Assembly (NCBI RefSeq): GCF_003945595.2
Contig: NW_024104665.1
Span: 339,651 to 403,650 of the forward strand
Length of the DNA: 64,000 nucleotides
Reading direction: 5' to 3'
DNA from: Pipra filicauda
Lineage: Eukaryota > Chordata > Aves > Passeriformes > Pipridae
Shown piece after piece: positions 61,736-64,000 of this stretch. Each line of letters opens with the position of its first letter. Positions within the stretch are counted from its first letter, which is position 1. A program made the position numbers and the translations under genes. Under the pieces are notes generated by a model. That model worked only from the letters and a program-made list of their open reading frames with translations. It made no database searches and was not told where the DNA came from.

Positions 61736-64000
61736 AAACCCCACACCCACAGGAAATCGAGACCTATTCATTTAGTTTTAGCCAACTCTTCATGAGACTG
61801 CACCTTTTGACTATTAGTTGATGGTAAACGTGCAACTGTCTAGTACTTCATCTCATAAAAACTAGACCAAAAAAAACCCCTATCAACATTAAATTTAACC
61901 TTCCAAAAAGAACACAAGTGGTATGAATGCAATTGTCTGGAAAAATGCTACTTAGCAAAAACAAAACAACTACTCCCCCACATACATGCAATATTTAAAA
62001 GAAAGAATTCAAAGCTGTAATTATGTTCACACAAACCTAAACTGCAGAGTACAAGAAGTTCAGTGATACAAAATTCTGTAAGTGTTATTTGTAATGACAC
62101 CAAGTACCCCACTTCTTCTCATATTTTTTCACTGGTGTTTTGGAGGCCTGATGGGATGCTGTTCATTGCTATTACCAGAAAGAAAATATGGAATCAATTC
62201 TCATCGTCTGCACAGAATATGAAACCTGGTTTCATAACAACGGTAAGCAAAAAAACAATCAGGCAACTTTCTAGTAAAGTGTATATTTTGCTAGGTATAG
62301 TTTCTCTGAACAGCAGCTGGTTTTACTATCGCAGTAATATAAAGTTACAAACTACTGGGAATAAAAAACGAAAAAGAAGAACCCTGATAGATACCCTTGG
62401 GGAACTGCATTTGGGAAGGCAACAATCCTATAAAAAAGACTGGGGGTCAGAGCAGGCACCATCTAGACACTAAATTTCTTGCACAAATCTGCAGCTAAAG
62501 AAGGAAACGTAACCTCTGGATGGATAAGAATGTTATTTCGTATAAGGCAAGGCAGGGAGGGAGAGTATTATCTAAAAAACAGTAACAACAAGGGCAACAT
62601 GCATTTCTGGTCTATTCCCTTCAGAAAAGATTCAGAGAATACATCTTATATGGAGAATTTAAATGGTCTGCATATTTGGCTTATCAAAGAGGATAACGGT
62701 TATCAGTGACTTACCAACAAAGTGGTTAAATGTCTCTACCAAAATTTACTCAGAAGATAAAGAATACATTAGCCAAAACTAGTACCACAAAAGCTTCTTC
62801 TGGTCAGATGAAAAAGTTTTGAGGAGTTCGGAATTCAACTCCTCTGCCTGACTGTACATAATTACAGTTGATGTGTGGTATGCTCAGAAACTCATCAACA
62901 GCAAGCTTGCTAAATACGATTTCCCCAAGATCCACTTTCAGTCTTATCCAGTTGACTAAAATCTTGTGCAGTTCCTCTGGTGTTTGCATCTTCCTCACTT
63001 TGCAGCAGTGCTATCCATTCAGAAATACAGACCTCTGCATTTGGGTAACTCCAACTAGTATGGCTCTTGGAGCACAGCTCTTCAGAAGCACAGGCTGCTC
63101 CCTCCCTAGGCACCATCAGAATATTAAAATCAAAATTCATTTGTCTTCAAAGTGCTTCATGGCCTCAGTTCTGGGTATTCAAGGCTTTTCCCAAAACTGC
63201 AGGACAGACTGCAATCTACCATTCTGCTACTCTACCTAATGTTAATTGGTGCTAGAGATTCAAAATTTTATGTGGATAAACAAGGAACGTGAAGTGATTT
63301 CCAAGTGTGGAAATGGCAGATCTGAGCATCAAAGTTTATGATATCCATATCTTCTCTCCACTTTTCAACTCACAGTAACTTGTATTCAACAAAAACATTA
63401 CGCACCGTACTACATCCATGCACTATATATTACATCCCTCCATGGATAAACAAAAAGGGGACATGTCTCCTTCCATCATTTATAGTCAGGAGCAGACATC
63501 TCTGTAAAGTAACAAGAGAAGTTACGCACTCACTATAGAAATTACCGAGTGAGAGTTCATGATCTGCTCTAGAAAGACAGAAGGAATAGACACCAGAGGC
63601 TCATTTTGGGGACAGAAGCCTATGAATGTATTTCAAAGAATATGTTTTCTAAAACTTGGGGTTTATGGAGTCCACAAGTCACAAGCAGCCCTGGCTACTG
63701 GCTGAGCATCAAGAGGGTCACCAGAGACTAAATGAGAGTCACCTTTGGCTTTGCTCCTTGGGCTGCAGAGAGGCACCCAGTAGGAGCACCAACAGCTGCC
63801 CGCCCCTTACAGCCCCATCACCCACATGGGTGGACTAGGGAGAGCTCTCTGCTCCTTAAACACATCTTCTCTCTCTTTCACCTGGAGCAGGAAATTACCA
63901 CCTGCAGCTGGAGGTCACTCATAAACCGAGAGAGCACATTTTTTGTGGGAGATTTAACAGCAAACAAGTTTCTGCTGTTTTCAGAGTTCTGTCCGGGTAC

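Larger units (their letters stand above)
18726..64000 (-). other. Region upstream of TRERF1 coding sequence, probably 5' intron(s)
   Basis: The leader exon ending at 18725 is preceded by a strong acceptor, so at least one untranslated exon must lie upstream. In 45 kb I find no convincing coding exon, no CpG island and no neighbouring gene, so the promoter is probably to the right of the window. Contents are CR1 copies, one solo LTR and simple repeats (listed separately), plus unremarkable AT-rich DNA in 20564-23398, 23836-28877, 29722-30754, 31481-32539, 32833-40037, 40575-58265, 58516-60649 and 60896-64000. A 5' untranslated exon could be hidden here; I could not identify one with confidence. 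Confidence 0.65.

Noticed and set aside
62063..62473. 136-codon plus-strand frame
   Set aside because: No recognisable motif and AT-rich text; consistent with a chance frame.
1..64000. CRISPR arrays, bacterial operons, tRNA or rRNA genes
   Set aside because: None seen. The repeats are vertebrate transposons and simple repeats, and the gene has spliceosomal introns.

Overview
The window is vertebrate nuclear DNA, almost certainly from a bird. It carries many CR1 retrotransposon fragments with the CR1 3' end, one avian-type retroviral solo LTR, and long AT-rich introns with GT-AG junctions. The species cannot be told from the sequence.

The one protein-coding gene I can support is TRERF1 (transcriptional regulating factor 1, TReP-132). 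It lies on the minus strand in positions 1-18725. I reconstructed thirteen exons by following the reading frame across GT/AG junctions. Every phase matches and no stop or frameshift appears. They encode about 995 residues: a Q-rich N-terminal half with an LXXLL motif, a C2H2 zinc finger, a proline-rich middle, an ELM2 domain, a SANT domain, an acidic stretch and the second C2H2 finger. The remaining C-terminus, where the human protein has a third finger, lies beyond the left edge. The start codon is at 18657, inside an exon that also carries a short piece of 5' leader with an 11-codon upstream ORF.

Positions 18726-64000 are upstream of the coding sequence. I found no convincing coding exon or CpG island there, so this is most simply the 5' intron(s) of TRERF1, with the promoter beyond the right edge. 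It holds seven recognisable CR1 copies. Six are antisense to TRERF1 (plus strand) and one is in sense, with an internal TAA-rich tract. It also holds one sense-oriented solo LTR at about 40.0-40.6 kb, simple repeats including a 24-base C run, and AT-rich patches that look like conserved noncoding elements. An older, diverged CR1-like copy sits in the intron at 2446-7251.

The most useful second-look items are splicing features of TRERF1 (a 47-nt microexon with a NAGNAG acceptor, and a second in-frame donor adding 20 codons), the upstream ORF, and exon-like splice signals at about 52.6-52.75 kb. I saw no previously undescribed biological system.
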